Shown piece after piece: positions 51,516 to 62,280 of a stretch of DNA of 64,000 nt. The notes beneath the pieces were generated by a model. The model was given only the letters and a program-made list of their open reading frames with translations. It made no database searches and was not told where the DNA came from. The position numbers and the translations under genes were made by a program. Each line of letters starts with the position of its first letter. Position 1 is the first letter of the stretch. The DNA comes from UBA12077 sp963665525 (GTDB taxonomy: Bacteria > Bacteroidota > Bacteroidia > Bacteroidales > UBA12077), in assembly GCA_963665525.1 (NCBI GenBank), contig OY762280.1:2542001-2606000 (forward strand). Reading direction: 5' to 3'.

Positions 51516-54500
51516 TTAGTTTCCCCAAGCATTTTCAATATGATATTGTGGACCTGTTTCGGGAATTCTATAGATCGTATATGTAACAGTAGCCACATTT
51601 GTACAGTTTCCATTATCCACTTCGCAATAATATATTTTAGTTATACTGGTTGTTCCCCCAAATGTATCACTAATATCAACATCTGTTGGATCAGGTACTA
51701 GTGTTGCTAATCCTGCATCGCTATACCATACTACAGCATCTCCTGAACCGCCTGTTATAGCATTTTCATGTGATGTTAAGTCTAAACCTGTTACAGTAAC
51801 AACATCGCCTGCTGTTTCTGAACACATATCCGCTGGTGTTTGATCATTTGCGGTTGGTATAGGATGTACTGTAATAGCAAGATCTCTTGTAGGACTATCT
51901 CCACAACCATTTGTAATATATACGCTAAGTGTTCCTCCTGTAGCATTGCTAGCAAAATCAATAGTTACAGAATTATCCGTATCAGTTGCATAACCCGAAG
52001 CATTTGTCCCACTATAAGTCCATGTGTATGATGAAGCGGTTGGATCATTTGGTACTGTGTAAATCACTCCTGTTTGTCCCTGGCAAACATCAGCATCGTA
52101 AACAGTAAAGGCTCCCGGCTGAACTGGCAATAAAGGAAAAGCAACAACCATAGTATCGCTAGAGACACAACCTCCATTTGTTATAGACCATTCTAACTCG
52201 TAAGTAGTACCATTTGTACCATTAAACGTTGTATTATATACTGTTGGGCTTACAAAAGAACCTCCTGTTCCAGATAATATTGTCCATAAACCAACTCCGG
52301 TTACAGGGTTATTCCCAGGCAAATTTGGTACAGATGTAGCTCCACAGTCTGAAATATCATCATCATCTAAACCTCCATCTGAACCTATATCGGCTGTTGT
52401 TGGCACTGTAAATGTTGTTACTATTGAAGCATCAACCACTCCGGTTGTTGAATTACCAGGTTCATCATATGTAAAACTAATTAATTGATAGGTTGTGCCT
52501 ATAGCATCAGTTGGCAATGTATAAGGAACATCTCCAGAGTTAATAGTAACAGGCGCTTGCAGAACACCTCCCTTTTCATATGTAATCATATAATCATATG
52601 CTAAACCTGAACCAGTAAATACAACAGGGATACCTTCAGCTCCACAAACTGCTCCCGAAGGATTCAACCTTGCACGTGGTTTAGTGACATTAACACAAGC
52701 ACTAGTAAAATCTGTAGAACCTCCAGCTGGAATTGTTATTCTGCTTGATGTGCTTACTGTCCCGTTGCTACTATTTCCAGTTGCCGTTGAGGCAATCTCA
52801 GTCCAGGTGCCAGCATTATCGTATGCAACCCTCATATCTGTCAAACCATTTTGTGTCATCAATGGAGTTAAATCACTTGTTGGATCCCAATCTATACCTA
52901 CAATTGCCTCACTACCTGAAGCTGCACTTACAGTCCAATACTCATCTGCATTTACATAAGTTAAAGGTGCAGTCATACTTGTATATGTAGAATTAGGAGT
53001 GCTAAATTCAACTGTCCAATCAATGGTTCCTGTTTGAGTTGATGATAATTCTATTTTGTTCCCAACAACTGCCCCTTTACCAATCGGGAAAACAAAATTA
53101 TCCCCTTGATTTATTTTTTTTGTAAGAGGTCCATCAACATATGATGAAGAACTACCACCAATTGGTGTTACACAATTTATAGCTGTGTTTGTAATTGTTA
53201 AAGTATTTGTAGAGCTTGTGGTTATATTCCCATCAGTCAATAACAAATTACCGGAAACCTCTATATCTCCTCCATTATTTATAGTTAGCCCTGCACTATT
53301 ATTTATTTCAAGATAATTAAAATCACTTGTTCCTGTAAAGTCGCCTAGGGCTCCTCCAATTGTTTGAGCTGCCGAACCTTCAAAACTAACTATAGCCCCA
53401 GCACCGCTACCACTTGTAAACACACCCGTATTGTATCGCTCCATGGTTCCTTGGATAGTTAATTTTCGGTTATTTACACTATTGTCGAGTGTTGGCCCAT
53501 CAATTAAAAGTTGTGTACATATAGTTAGATCTTTATTAGGAAGCGTTCTTGTGCCTGTTCCTGTAAAATGAATATTAGGAATTGAAGAATATAAATCAGC
53601 AACAATATTATAATTTGTATTACCTCCATATTCAAGGGTTGAATTACTCGAGCAATCTAAGAAACTAGCAAAGCGCCCTGCCGGGAATGTTCCACTTTCA
53701 AGATATAAAGTACCAGAACCTGAAACAGTACCCAAATTATGTCCATAGGTAGTTTTATCCACTTTGAGCACTCCTTCAATGCTTAATCGATATGTTGATG
53801 CATAGTTTGCGTCAGTAGTAATAGTATCTTCTGCTAGAACATTTACTATAAATCCATTTGGACCTCCGGTTAAGGTATATGCATCACCTGCTGTTTGAAT
53901 CCAACTTGCAGGAGTTGACCAATTGCCATTATCGACATTACTTGAAAACTCAGGTACCTGATTTGGCAATGCAGCATCTATCCCTGCGGTATATTCACCA
54001 TCTAAACTACTAACATTAGAATAATTAAAAGTAATAGTATTGGCTGCATCATCAACAGCATCTGTTTTAGACCAGCTTGTTCCTGGCAATAATAATGCTG
54101 CAGATATATAATCTGCTTCAACATTTGCTCCTGTAACTTGAACATCCTCATCCAAATAATTTAAAACTAACGAGCCTGTAAACCCTGTGATACCATCACT
54201 TTCAGCTTCCCAGTAATAGTCCAGAACATTCGTATTATCTAATACACCCGGGTGATTATCATTAATATTATTAATCCTGAACGACCCTGTTGTCCCAATC
54301 TGTGTAATTGTTAAAACGGTAGGCGTATATTTCCCTGATGTTCCTAAAGGAAAAGTATATGTAGTTCCATCATCGGTGTCACTAAAAATTTTCTTAATTC
54401 CAACATTACTAAAAACACCATCAGATGCAATCATATTTGTTTCGTCAAAAGGAGCACCCAAAATATCACTGGCAGCACCTAAGGTTAATAGTTCATCATT

Positions 54501-57500
54501 AATATCAAAAACACCTGAGGTTAGAATTAAATCATCCTGCAGTGTAAGATCATTTTCAACACGTGCCCCTTGAGCATTGTCAAGCTCTAATTGCCCCCAT
54601 GTTCCTGTTCCATCAATTAATTGTTCTGTAGTTCCATTAAGAACTATTCCAGAGTTTGTATCGGTATATGTAGCATTATTTGTTACATCTCCCTGAACAT
54701 ATACAGTGTTTATATCACATTCTAAGGTTCCCCGGCTTAATAATAAATCGTTATCTACATTTGCATCTCTATTTAACGTCAGTTTCGTTAATGAATTTAC
54801 AGTAAGGTTGTAAAAATCAATAGCAGCACTTCCTAAAATAGTTTGTGTACCTCCATCAAATATTGTGACGTTGTTTCTATGTGTATATACTCCTGAATTA
54901 TCAAAATCTCCTTTAATCGTAATTGGAATATCGAAATTAATATTGGCATCCAATATACTTGTGGTCGCTGTAGTAAGCGTAAGGTCTCCATCAACTTCCA
55001 GTGGGCTTACCAGCAATTCGACATTAGCATTAGCCTCGATAGTGAGATCCCATACAGGGACATTTGCATCGAAAATAAAATCCTGAGCTCCTGCAGCTCC
55101 AGGGTTAAAGATTATTTCACCACCAGTAACGGTTGAACTTCCTGGGCGTAAATACAGGTCTCCGAATGTACCTCCACCTCCGCCACGGACAATGGTTAGC
55201 GTACCTCCTGACATATTAAATTCGCTACCTGCATTTAATATTTCTAATTTTGCATTATCGGTAAGGGTATTTCGTCCATTTATAGCAACAGTACCTCCTG
55301 ACTGATTATATTTTAAAACCCCGGCTGATGTAGATGGATTTCTTCGGATTTGCCCATTAACGGTTAGACTTCCTCCTTGTATATCAATTTCAGAATTACC
55401 TCCACCTGAATATTCTATGTCATTGTTATTATTTGGAGCTCCTACTTGCCCAATATAAACATCACCATCTATAATGGTTAATTTTCCATTTAGATATACA
55501 TCATTATCATCCACATTATCATTAGCCAAATAAACCGTATTCCCACTAGTATTAACAGATAAACAAGCTGTTGAAGGAATCGTAAACTGACTGCCTTCAG
55601 TTATGGTTAAATCATCATTATGTTCATAGTGGAAAGTTCCGTTCTGAAGAGTCAACCAGTCATCTTTTGGTGTTGATAAAGTTCCACCAATATCCACTAT
55701 TAATGAGTCGGCTTGAGATGTTCCTTTATTTATTGTTACCTTACGGAAATGAGTTTCCGGTGCACCTCCAGTATTAGTTAAATAGTGTGTACCACTACCA
55801 AAAAAAGTTACATCACAATAATAATCTCCACTATTTAGCAATAAGCCTGGTTGATACCAAACACCTGTGTTACTATTATTAACGATATCACCTCCTACTT
55901 GAAGCGTATTATCCTGTGGTGTACCTCCAACCCATGTTCCTCTCACATCTGGATCAAGAATAAAAATATTAGCTCCATCTGCAGAGTTTATTTCTATATT
56001 ATCTTCAACTATTAAATGCTGTGGCTCATAATCATTCATGAAAACGAAGCTACCTCCGCTTACATAAAAACTTCCATGAACGTGTACTGTTTTTTCTATT
56101 GTTGGATTATAAGCACCGGAACCCCAGTTTGTAGTATTCCAGCTCATAGTAGTCCATGAATTATACGTTGAGCTATTAAGTGTTAAATCACCATAAATAT
56201 TAGTATAGCTATTGTTTGGTAATGATAAATTATCAAGTCCATTAGGTGATAATATCAAATTACCATATGACTTAACATTAGCTGGAAGAATATAAACGTT
56301 TGAACCATTGCTTGTTGTTGTATAAAATTCCGTAGTACCACCATTGGAATTAAAATCAGTAAAATCTCCTGAAGGGAATGTAAATAATTGAATTCGATTA
56401 CCTGCACCAGCATTTGTCGTTTTCAGTCTGAATAAACCATTACCTCCAGCATTTGACAATACTCTAGCGAAATTACTCCCAGTGTATAAATCAATATCCA
56501 AGACTGAACCTGCAATTATTTCCAAACTTGCACAGTTTTCATTTTGTGTTAAATCTACTGTATTACCATTTCCAATGATTACAATATCGTTTGCTCCTGG
56601 AGTAGTTGCTGCTGCTCCACCTCCATGACCAGTATTTGACCATGTAAACCTACTATCCCAGTCTCCATTGCCTCTACTATAATATTTTGTTGGTGTACCA
56701 AATGGATCAGTAGCATCATCATCTCCAGCAGTGAATTCTCCGTCGATATAATTTAAAGTTGCCAATGCAGTCCCTGTGCCACCAATTATATTTGTACCGT
56801 CGTCAACATCGCTAACAGAATACTTAGTCCAGGTATAACCTGCACTATTATACATTGCTCCAATATATTGATTTTCTGTTACGTCACCACCTGTCACAAC
56901 ATCATTTTGAGAATAAGTATAAGAATGATTAATTGTTGCTGCATCTAAGGTAAACCCTTCTGATTTTGTCCTCCAGAAATAAGTTAAGCTTCTGTTTTTA
57001 TTTGTTGTATTAGGATGTTCATACCCAACAGGTACAACTGTAATTGTTCCGAAAGTAGTAGGATTAGTCCCAAATGTTAGTGTAGCAGGAGTATACTCCG
57101 CTGCTGGATGACTGGTTGATGAAGTTCCTACAGCAAATGTAAAACTTGTTGAAGTAAGCGAATATATTTTACTAACACCACCATCACCTGCACTACCTGC
57201 GGTTTGAATAAACCTACTTGTCCCCTCATTTGCAACAGTTGCATCTACTCCAAATATTAATTCATAAGTGGAAATATCAAATAATTTATCTTGAGAAAAA
57301 GTAAGTGTTCCATTAATGGTTGTATTTGCCCCTAGTGAAACCGGTGCTGTTAGAGCATCCGTATTATTTAACTCAATGTTCTCAAAGACTCCTGTCCCAT
57401 CACCTGTTATTACTGTTGGATCATCATCTGATATGGTTATACTACCAGTTCCAGTATGAATCCCTGAATTATAAATATATGATGTAGTTGTTGTTGTTGA

Positions 57501-60500
57501 ACTTACTAGTTCTAATGTTTTACCTCCATCAGCCAAGTTCCCGTTTATAATTAATAATGAATCTTCAACCGTTATAGTTGATTGTGTTCCTGCTAAAGTT
57601 ACAGTCGATCCTACGGGATTATCTATTTTTAATTTCTTTAAGGCCAAAGTTCCTGCTGCATTAACTTCTAAGGTTTGATCTCCTGTACCGTTAAAGATGG
57701 TCATATTCGTGCCTGGTGTATAAGTTGTCCCATTCTCAATGGTAAAATTACCTCCAATACTAATATCAAAGTTGTTTGCATCTAATTCCCCTGCTGTGAT
57801 TGTTAAATCATATAAAATAGTTAAATCGTAAGTATCTATATTTACAGATGCTGAACTACTTGTTCTGTTAACAATCATATTGCCTAAATCAGCTGTTGTT
57901 TCAACAATAAATTCTGTTGCATCGGTACCTGAGGCGCCTGCTGTTGGAATAAATTCAATTGTACCACCTGTTACATTGTTGTTTGCAATATCTGTCAAAA
58001 CCTGAAAAGCTTCATTTTCAGTAGTTCCACATACATCGTAAATACTAATTGTACCTCCAGACATTGCAAAAACATTTTCTGTTTCATTGATATTGAAAGT
58101 ACCTAAGCTTCCATTTAAGCCAGCTGTAACCCTGGTTGTATTTAGTGTTGTAGTTGAAAAATCTTTTAAATTATCAATTGATGCATAAGCTGCCGGAGTA
58201 CGCTGAAAACGCCCTCGTAATATAAATGTACCTCCACTTTGGCTAAAAGAAGCTAACCCCCCAGAACCTCCTGCTGACCTGTATTGTTTAACATCTACAA
58301 TACCTCCATTGATTTCAAGTTCTCCAGATGAAACATCCCATGTAATAATACCTCCTGATTCCCTGGTAGAGAAATATCCATTATCAATTTGAAATTTACC
58401 ATAAATTGAGAATGATTGTGTTCCTCCAGATGCCAATATCCCCATATCCCCATTCGAAGTAGCTGAAACATTGTAAGCTAAGTTTACTTCACGATAATCA
58501 TCGGCTGTAGAAAGAACAATAACCTCGCTACCATTTAAATACAGTGCAGCATTTGCAGGTATGTAGAAATCTCCGTTAGGTGATCCACCGGAATTGGCTT
58601 CTGAGAATGATGGAATGATTGTTAAACCTTTTAACTCCAAAGTACCTGTTCTAATCCATAGGGCTTTTCGTAAATCAGGATTATTCCCCCCATTTTCGCC
58701 TCCCAGATTATTTCTACCGAATAGCCTGAAATGATCATAAGCTGTTGAATAAACGGATAATTTGTATGTCTGATCAATTCCTTTATCCAATACCAGATTA
58801 TATAAATCTGTTGTTCCACCGCAATAGAAATCATTATTGGTTGCTCCCATAAAATAAATGGTTGCCATTCCATTTGTAGGAAATGCATCGTATTCAGGAT
58901 ATGATTGATTTGTAAGTTTTACAGTCCCATTATTGGTAAAATCCCCATAAACAACTACTCTGTGAGAGTTTAGGTCATAATAATCAATAAAAGGAGAAGC
59001 AGTTGTAGCTCCTGAAATATCCCCTGATTGTGTATTTCCGGTTCCTATTGTAATACTTGCTCCATTATCAACCAGTACATCTCCGTTAATGGTTAATTGT
59101 CGTCGATTTGCTGTATTATCATTAATACGGTAGGTGCCCTGTTTTACACACAAATCTCCGTTAAGAATAATGTTATTTAACTGTGTTGCTACAACACCAG
59201 GAGCATTTATATGTAAGTGATTATATTCGGTTTGTGCAACGGGCAATGTAAAATCTGCCGCATTATAATATTCTGTTGTACCTCCACCTGCTAATATGAA
59301 AAGATTTGTGTTTACTGTAGGATAATTCACCGAAGCTAACTTGAATGTACCTTGCCCACGTAAGGTAGCAATATCGTTATTAAACTGATAGGTCGATAAA
59401 TCAAGTATTCCACCCTCCTTAATATTAATATCCAGTCCAGTTGTGTCAAGGTTACTTGTAAGTGTTATTGTTCTACCATCTAAAATCACCACCCTGTCTC
59501 CTGCATTTGGAAAGTCTGTTGCAGTTTGTGTTGTTCCTCCGGGATCATGTGTCCATGTACTTGCCGCATTCCAGTTTCCTGTTTGATAGGAGTAATATGT
59601 TTCCGGAACAGTAGGTGCAGAAACACCTGATGTCCAATCTCCTGCTAAACTTGTTGTACTTGTTGACCCAAAAGGATTTACTCCTGCACCCGTTGAATTG
59701 GGTGGGTTCTGCCAGCCTGCACCTGGATTATACCATGGTATATAACTTGCTTGTGAAGCATCAGCTTCTGCCATGTTATAGGTAAATAAAGGATATACAT
59801 CTGTAATTGAAGTTATGTTAGATGTACTAACTTCCCAATATTTAGAAAGAATAGCAGTACCTTGTGATCCAGAAACTGCCCGAACAGATACACTTCCTGT
59901 CCCTGAATAGCTTGCTATAATACCATTCGATAGATCCATTGGGGTGTAATATCCTGCCGAACCAACAGGATAAACAATAGATAATCCAGCGTCAGTCCCT
60001 TGCTTAGTAAGTATTCCATCCCCGTCCGTTTCAATCATATTGGTTGCACTAAAGGTACCCGTTATCGCTCCTGCAGCAGTATTGGTAACAGACAGATTAT
60101 GGTTTGAAAGCCGAATAATCCCTGTATTCAAATTTAAAATATTTGAAACAGTAACATCACCGCAAAGTGTTGATGTTCCTCCTCCAGATTTAGTGAGATT
60201 ATTGTATGTTCCAGTTATAATATTCGTTGCAGCAGTATTGTATGTAACCAAGCCGTTTGTTGCATTCATTGTTCCTCCACTACATGGCACTGCTCCATTT
60301 AAACTAATATTTGAATTGGTATTTATTTGTCCTGATGAACTAAAAGTACCATTAGCTGTTATATTAGCAGTTGCATTAATTTGCTCTGATGAAGTAAAAT
60401 CACCATTTATGGTTATAGCTCCTGCTACCGTTTTAGCACCACCACCAGAAAAAGTAAGATTATAATATGTGTAAGCACCTACACTTTGGGCAGCAGCACC

Positions 60501-61166
60501 ATTGTAATCAACGGTACCCGAAGTTGGAGGATTAGCTCCGCCACCTGTAGTATTCGTTATTCCTCCACCACTCATATCACCACCCACATTAAGTGTTCCA
60601 TCTCCTGTAAAAAGTATATATGATCTCTGGTTACTGCTGTTTAAATTAATATCTCCTATTACATTAACCGTTCCTGATGAAATACTCACTAAAGCATCTC
60701 TTGTATCACCTGTGCCAGTAAGACTTAATGATCCTGTTGTAAAAGTTCCAGCATCAACATATATTGCTTTTACAGTATTATTTCTGGTCGATCTAAGAAC
60801 TGTCTGACCTGTAACCACTAATGCATTAGTTCCTTGGAAATATAAACGAGCTTGCCTATTTCCATTAGTAACATCAACAGATAAAGAGCCAATACTGTTG
60901 GCAGGACTAACATCTAACGTAACATCATCTCTCTCATCAATTAGCACATTCCCTGGTGAAGCATATTGTCCGGGATACCCTTCACCTACAGTTGGGTTTG
61001 CCCACCACAAACCATTATACCTTTGCCAAGTATTACGGTTACTCCAATTCCCGTCAGCCCTAGTTCTATAATCTCCAGCGGTTTGTGAATAAACACTAAA
61101 CCCAGTTAAAATTGTTAACAATAAAACTATTAACTCTTTTCTAATTAATTCAATATATTTTTTCAT
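51516..61166 (-). CDS. Giant secreted modular adhesin-like protein (about 3,216 aa)
   Basis: The ATG at 61166 starts a signal peptide (ELIVLLLTILTGFSVYSQ); an upstream TTG is less likely. The protein is made of four large modules. Each begins with a G(N/D)W-x4-(T/S)W motif (residues about 32, 530, 1500, 2405), continues as parallel beta-helix rich in GNLTL/GTVEL-type turns and closes with F(P/A)xG..G.YTP, a Y(F/Y)W(R/E) segment and, in the first three modules, a GE(F/Y)TAG-type linker. The last 350 residues are Ig/PKD-like domains with paired Cys (VCGAEG, CQGQTGVIYTVP, MCSETAGD). No type A or B T9SS domain is present; the C-terminus is TGPQYHIENAWGN. Likely a surface fibre or adhesin; partner genes follow downstream. 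Confidence 0.9.
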   Translation of the reverse strand: MKKYIELIRKELIVLLLTILTGFSVYSQTAGDYRTRADGNWSNRNTWQRYNGLWWANPTVGEGYPGQYASPGNVLIDERDDVTLDVSPANSIGSLSVDVTNGNRQARLYFQGTNALVVTGQTVLRSTRNNTVKAIYVDAGTFTTGSLSLTGTGDTRDALVSISSGTVNVIGDINLNSSNQRSYILFTGDGTLNVGGDMSGGGITNTTGGGANPPTSGTVDYNGAAAQSVGAYTYYNLTFSGGGAKTVAGAITINGDFTSSEQINATANITANGTFSSSGQINTNSNISLNGAVPCSGGTMNATNGLVTYNTAATNIITGTYNNLTKSGGGTSTLCGDVTVSNILNLNTGIIRLSNHNLSVTNTAAGAITGTFSATNMIETDGDGILTKQGTDAGLSIVYPVGSAGYYTPMDLSNGIIASYSGTGSVSVRAVSGSQGTAILSKYWEVSTSNITSITDVYPLFTYNMAEADASQASYIPWYNPGAGWQNPPNSTGAGVNPFGSTSTTSLAGDWTSGVSAPTVPETYYSYQTGNWNAASTWTHDPGGTTQTATDFPNAGDRVVILDGRTITLTSNLDTTGLDINIKEGGILDLSTYQFNNDIATLRGQGTFKLASVNYPTVNTNLFILAGGGTTEYYNAADFTLPVAQTEYNHLHINAPGVVATQLNNIILNGDLCVKQGTYRINDNTANRRQLTINGDVLVDNGASITIGTGNTQSGDISGATTASPFIDYYDLNSHRVVVYGDFTNNGTVKLTNQSYPEYDAFPTNGMATIYFMGATNNDFYCGGTTDLYNLVLDKGIDQTYKLSVYSTAYDHFRLFGRNNLGGENGGNNPDLRKALWIRTGTLELKGLTIIPSFSEANSGGSPNGDFYIPANAALYLNGSEVIVLSTADDYREVNLAYNVSATSNGDMGILASGGTQSFSIYGKFQIDNGYFSTRESGGIITWDVSSGELEINGGIVDVKQYRSAGGSGGLASFSQSGGTFILRGRFQRTPAAYASIDNLKDFSTTTLNTTRVTAGLNGSLGTFNINETENVFAMSGGTISIYDVCGTTENEAFQVLTDIANNNVTGGTIEFIPTAGASGTDATEFIVETTADLGNMIVNRTSSSASVNIDTYDLTILYDLTITAGELDANNFDISIGGNFTIENGTTYTPGTNMTIFNGTGDQTLEVNAAGTLALKKLKIDNPVGSTVTLAGTQSTITVEDSLLIINGNLADGGKTLELVSSTTTTTSYIYNSGIHTGTGSITISDDDPTVITGDGTGVFENIELNNTDALTAPVSLGANTTINGTLTFSQDKLFDISTYELIFGVDATVANEGTSRFIQTAGSAGDGGVSKIYSLTSTSFTFAVGTSSTSHPAAEYTPATLTFGTNPTTFGTITVVPVGYEHPNTTNKNRSLTYFWRTKSEGFTLDAATINHSYTYSQNDVVTGGDVTENQYIGAMYNSAGYTWTKYSVSDVDDGTNIIGGTGTALATLNYIDGEFTAGDDDATDPFGTPTKYYSRGNGDWDSRFTWSNTGHGGGAAATTPGANDIVIIGNGNTVDLTQNENCASLEIIAGSVLDIDLYTGSNFARVLSNAGGNGLFRLKTTNAGAGNRIQLFTFPSGDFTDFNSNGGTTEFYTTTSNGSNVYILPANVKSYGNLILSPNGLDNLSLPNNSYTNIYGDLTLNSSTYNSWTTMSWNTTNWGSGAYNPTIEKTVHVHGSFYVSGGSFVFMNDYEPQHLIVEDNIEINSADGANIFILDPDVRGTWVGGTPQDNTLQVGGDIVNNSNTGVWYQPGLLLNSGDYYCDVTFFGSGTHYLTNTGGAPETHFRKVTINKGTSQADSLIVDIGGTLSTPKDDWLTLQNGTFHYEHNDDLTITEGSQFTIPSTACLSVNTSGNTVYLANDNVDDNDVYLNGKLTIIDGDVYIGQVGAPNNNNDIEYSGGGNSEIDIQGGSLTVNGQIRRNPSTSAGVLKYNQSGGTVAINGRNTLTDNAKLEILNAGSEFNMSGGTLTIVRGGGGGTFGDLYLRPGSSTVTGGEIIFNPGAAGAQDFIFDANVPVWDLTIEANANVELLVSPLEVDGDLTLTTATTSILDANINFDIPITIKGDFDNSGVYTHRNNVTIFDGGTQTILGSAAIDFYNLTVNSLTKLTLNRDANVDNDLLLSRGTLECDINTVYVQGDVTNNATYTDTNSGIVLNGTTEQLIDGTGTWGQLELDNAQGARVENDLTLQDDLILTSGVFDINDELLTLGAASDILGAPFDETNMIASDGVFSNVGIKKIFSDTDDGTTYTFPLGTSGKYTPTVLTITQIGTTGSFRINNINDNHPGVLDNTNVLDYYWEAESDGITGFTGSLVLNYLDEDVQVTGANVEADYISAALLLPGTSWSKTDAVDDAANTITFNYSNVSSLDGEYTAGIDAALPNQVPEFSSNVDNGNWSTPASWIQTAGDAYTLTGGPNGFIVNVLAEDTITTDANYASTYRLSIEGVLKVDKTTYGHNLGTVSGSGTLYLESGTFPAGRFASFLDCSSNSTLEYGGNTNYNIVADLYSSIPNIHFTGTGTRTLPNKDLTICTQLLIDGPTLDNSVNNRKLTIQGTMERYNTGVFTSGSGAGAIVSFEGSAAQTIGGALGDFTGTSDFNYLEINNSAGLTINNGGDIEVSGNLLLTDGNITTSSTNTLTITNTAINCVTPIGGSSSSYVDGPLTKKINQGDNFVFPIGKGAVVGNKIELSSTQTGTIDWTVEFSTPNSTYTSMTAPLTYVNADEYWTVSAASGSEAIVGIDWDPTSDLTPLMTQNGLTDMRVAYDNAGTWTEIASTATGNSSNGTVSTSSRITIPAGGSTDFTSACVNVTKPRARLNPSGAVCGAEGIPVVFTGSGLAYDYMITYEKGGVLQAPVTINSGDVPYTLPTDAIGTTYQLISFTYDEPGNSTTGVVDASIVTTFTVPTTADIGSDGGLDDDDISDCGATSVPNLPGNNPVTGVGLWTILSGTGGSFVSPTVYNTTFNGTNGTTYELEWSITNGGCVSSDTMVVAFPLLPVQPGAFTVYDADVCQGQTGVIYTVPNDPTASSYTWTYSGTNASGYATDTDNSVTIDFASNATGGTLSVYITNGCGDSPTRDLAITVHPIPTANDQTPADMCSETAGDVVTVTGLDLTSHENAITGGSGDAVVWYSDAGLATLVPDPTDVDISDTFGGTTSITKIYYCEVDNGNCTNVATVTYTIYRIPETGPQYHIENAWGN

Positions 61167-61504
61167 AATAATTTTGGCCTTCAATCATTATCACCCAATT
61201 TATGATCATACAAATTTAATATGTTTACACTAAAACACCACTATTTGTTGCATTTAAGTACTATTAATTTACTATTCTACAAAATAATATGACGAATAGC
61301 ATTTAAACATATATTAAATTCACATTATTGTTTAATTATCACCACAATAAATATCTAAAATATGTTATTTTTTTGATAATAACCAGTTTTTTTTATTTTC
61401 TTAAAATAAATAGTAAACAAACTTTTCTTTAATATAAATGTTACCTTTATGGTGGTTTATAAAGAAAATTAATAATAACTTATCATATAGTAATTCATAA
61501 CATC
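61167..61504. promoter_or_regulatory. Intergenic control region of the giant gene and the divergent 156-aa gene
   Basis: 338 bases without a gene. On the minus strand TAAATTTG (61211-61218) matches TAnnTTTG, 45 bases before the giant-protein ATG. On the plus strand TACCTTTA near 61443 is a weaker candidate for the gene at 61505. Confidence 0.45.
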
Positions 61505-61975
61505 ATGAAAACTTTAATAATCGCAACAATTATTTTACTAAACAGCTTTAATCAATCTGAAAAAGAACCACCTATAGGTGCAGATTTAATTAAAATACAA
61601 ACCACTCTTAAATCAGAAGAACTTTTTACAAAATGGAAAGAACACTTAACTCAAAATAACTTCTCCTTTACAGAAATCAACAATAAATTCCTCTCAATTG
61701 AAACAAAAACAAAAAATTCTACAGATATAAACTACGAGTACAAATTGTTTTCACAGATTGACGAGACTGGAATTGTTCAAATAAGCATTGAATACAGAAC
61801 AAAACCAAATCAAGAAACTAAGACTGCCTATTCTGAATTTAAAATTTGGACGTATTCTAAAGACAAAGACAATATTAATAAAATAATTTATGACGAATTT
61901 TACGAAATTATTTTATCTTTTGGTAAGTATGAACTCTATTTTGGAAACGAAGAACCACCAGAAGAATTAGAATAA
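61505..61975 (+). CDS. Hypothetical protein (156 aa)
   Basis: The product starts with a short hydrophobic segment (MKTLIIATIILLNSFNQS), possibly a signal peptide or anchor, and continues with a polar alpha/beta sequence (IKIQTTLKSEELFTKWKEHLTQNNFSFTEINNKFLSIETK..., then YSEFKIWTYSKDKDNINKIIYDEFYEIILSFGKYELYFG). I recognise no family. Repeated short strands around 45-120 suggest a small ferredoxin-like or lipocalin-like domain, with low certainty. It is alone on its strand between the giant gene and a degenerate region. Confidence 0.6.
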   Translation: MKTLIIATIILLNSFNQSEKEPPIGADLIKIQTTLKSEELFTKWKEHLTQNNFSFTEINNKFLSIETKTKNSTDINYEYKLFSQIDETGIVQISIEYRTKPNQETKTAYSEFKIWTYSKDKDNINKIIYDEFYEIILSFGKYELYFGNEEPPEELE

Positions 61976-62081
61976 TCTCCTAATGATTAAAACTAGTTTA
62001 AACAACGTTTTTTTTGAATTAGTTGAGATTTATTCCTTTTACAGCTTTAATTTTTTAACATAACCAGCTGTATCTAAATAA

Positions 62082-62114
62082 AAAAAGAGACTCCATTTCG
62101 GAAGTCTCTTTTTA
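62082..62114 (+). terminator. Terminator downstream of the 156-aa gene
   Basis: AAAGAGACT-ccatttcgga-AGTCTCTTT followed by T-run, about 110 bases after the stop codon at 61975. Confidence 0.75.
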
Positions 62115-62280
62115 TGGGCGATACTGGATTATTCGCTCCATTACATTTCGCTCATGAGATCGTTCTCCCGATAATCGGGATCACTTAGTTACTTGCTCAT
62201 AAATTCGCTCGTGAGAAAAGTTATTCTCTTCACTTCGTTTCGTTCATGAGATCGCTCTCTACGTTCGCTCAGTTCGAACA
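62115..62280. repeat. Degenerate repeats and tRNA-like fragment
   Basis: Imperfect copies of TTCGCTCATGAGATCG occur at about 62147, 62203 (TTCGCTCGTGAGAAAAG) and 62240 (TTCGTTCATGAGATCG), plus a CCCGATAATCGGG palindrome (62168). At 62115 the minus strand reads AATCCAGTATCGCCCA, resembling the 3' end of a tRNA. Decayed remnants are likely; no intact gene. Confidence 0.45.

Noticed and set aside
60040..60465. 141-residue plus-strand frame opposite the giant protein gene
   Set aside because: Val/Pro-rich, an artefact of the repetitive beta-helix codons on the other strand.
61976..62280. CRISPR-like array in the degenerate repeats
   Set aside because: Repeat copies are imperfect, few, irregularly spaced and lack spacers of uniform length; no cas genes.
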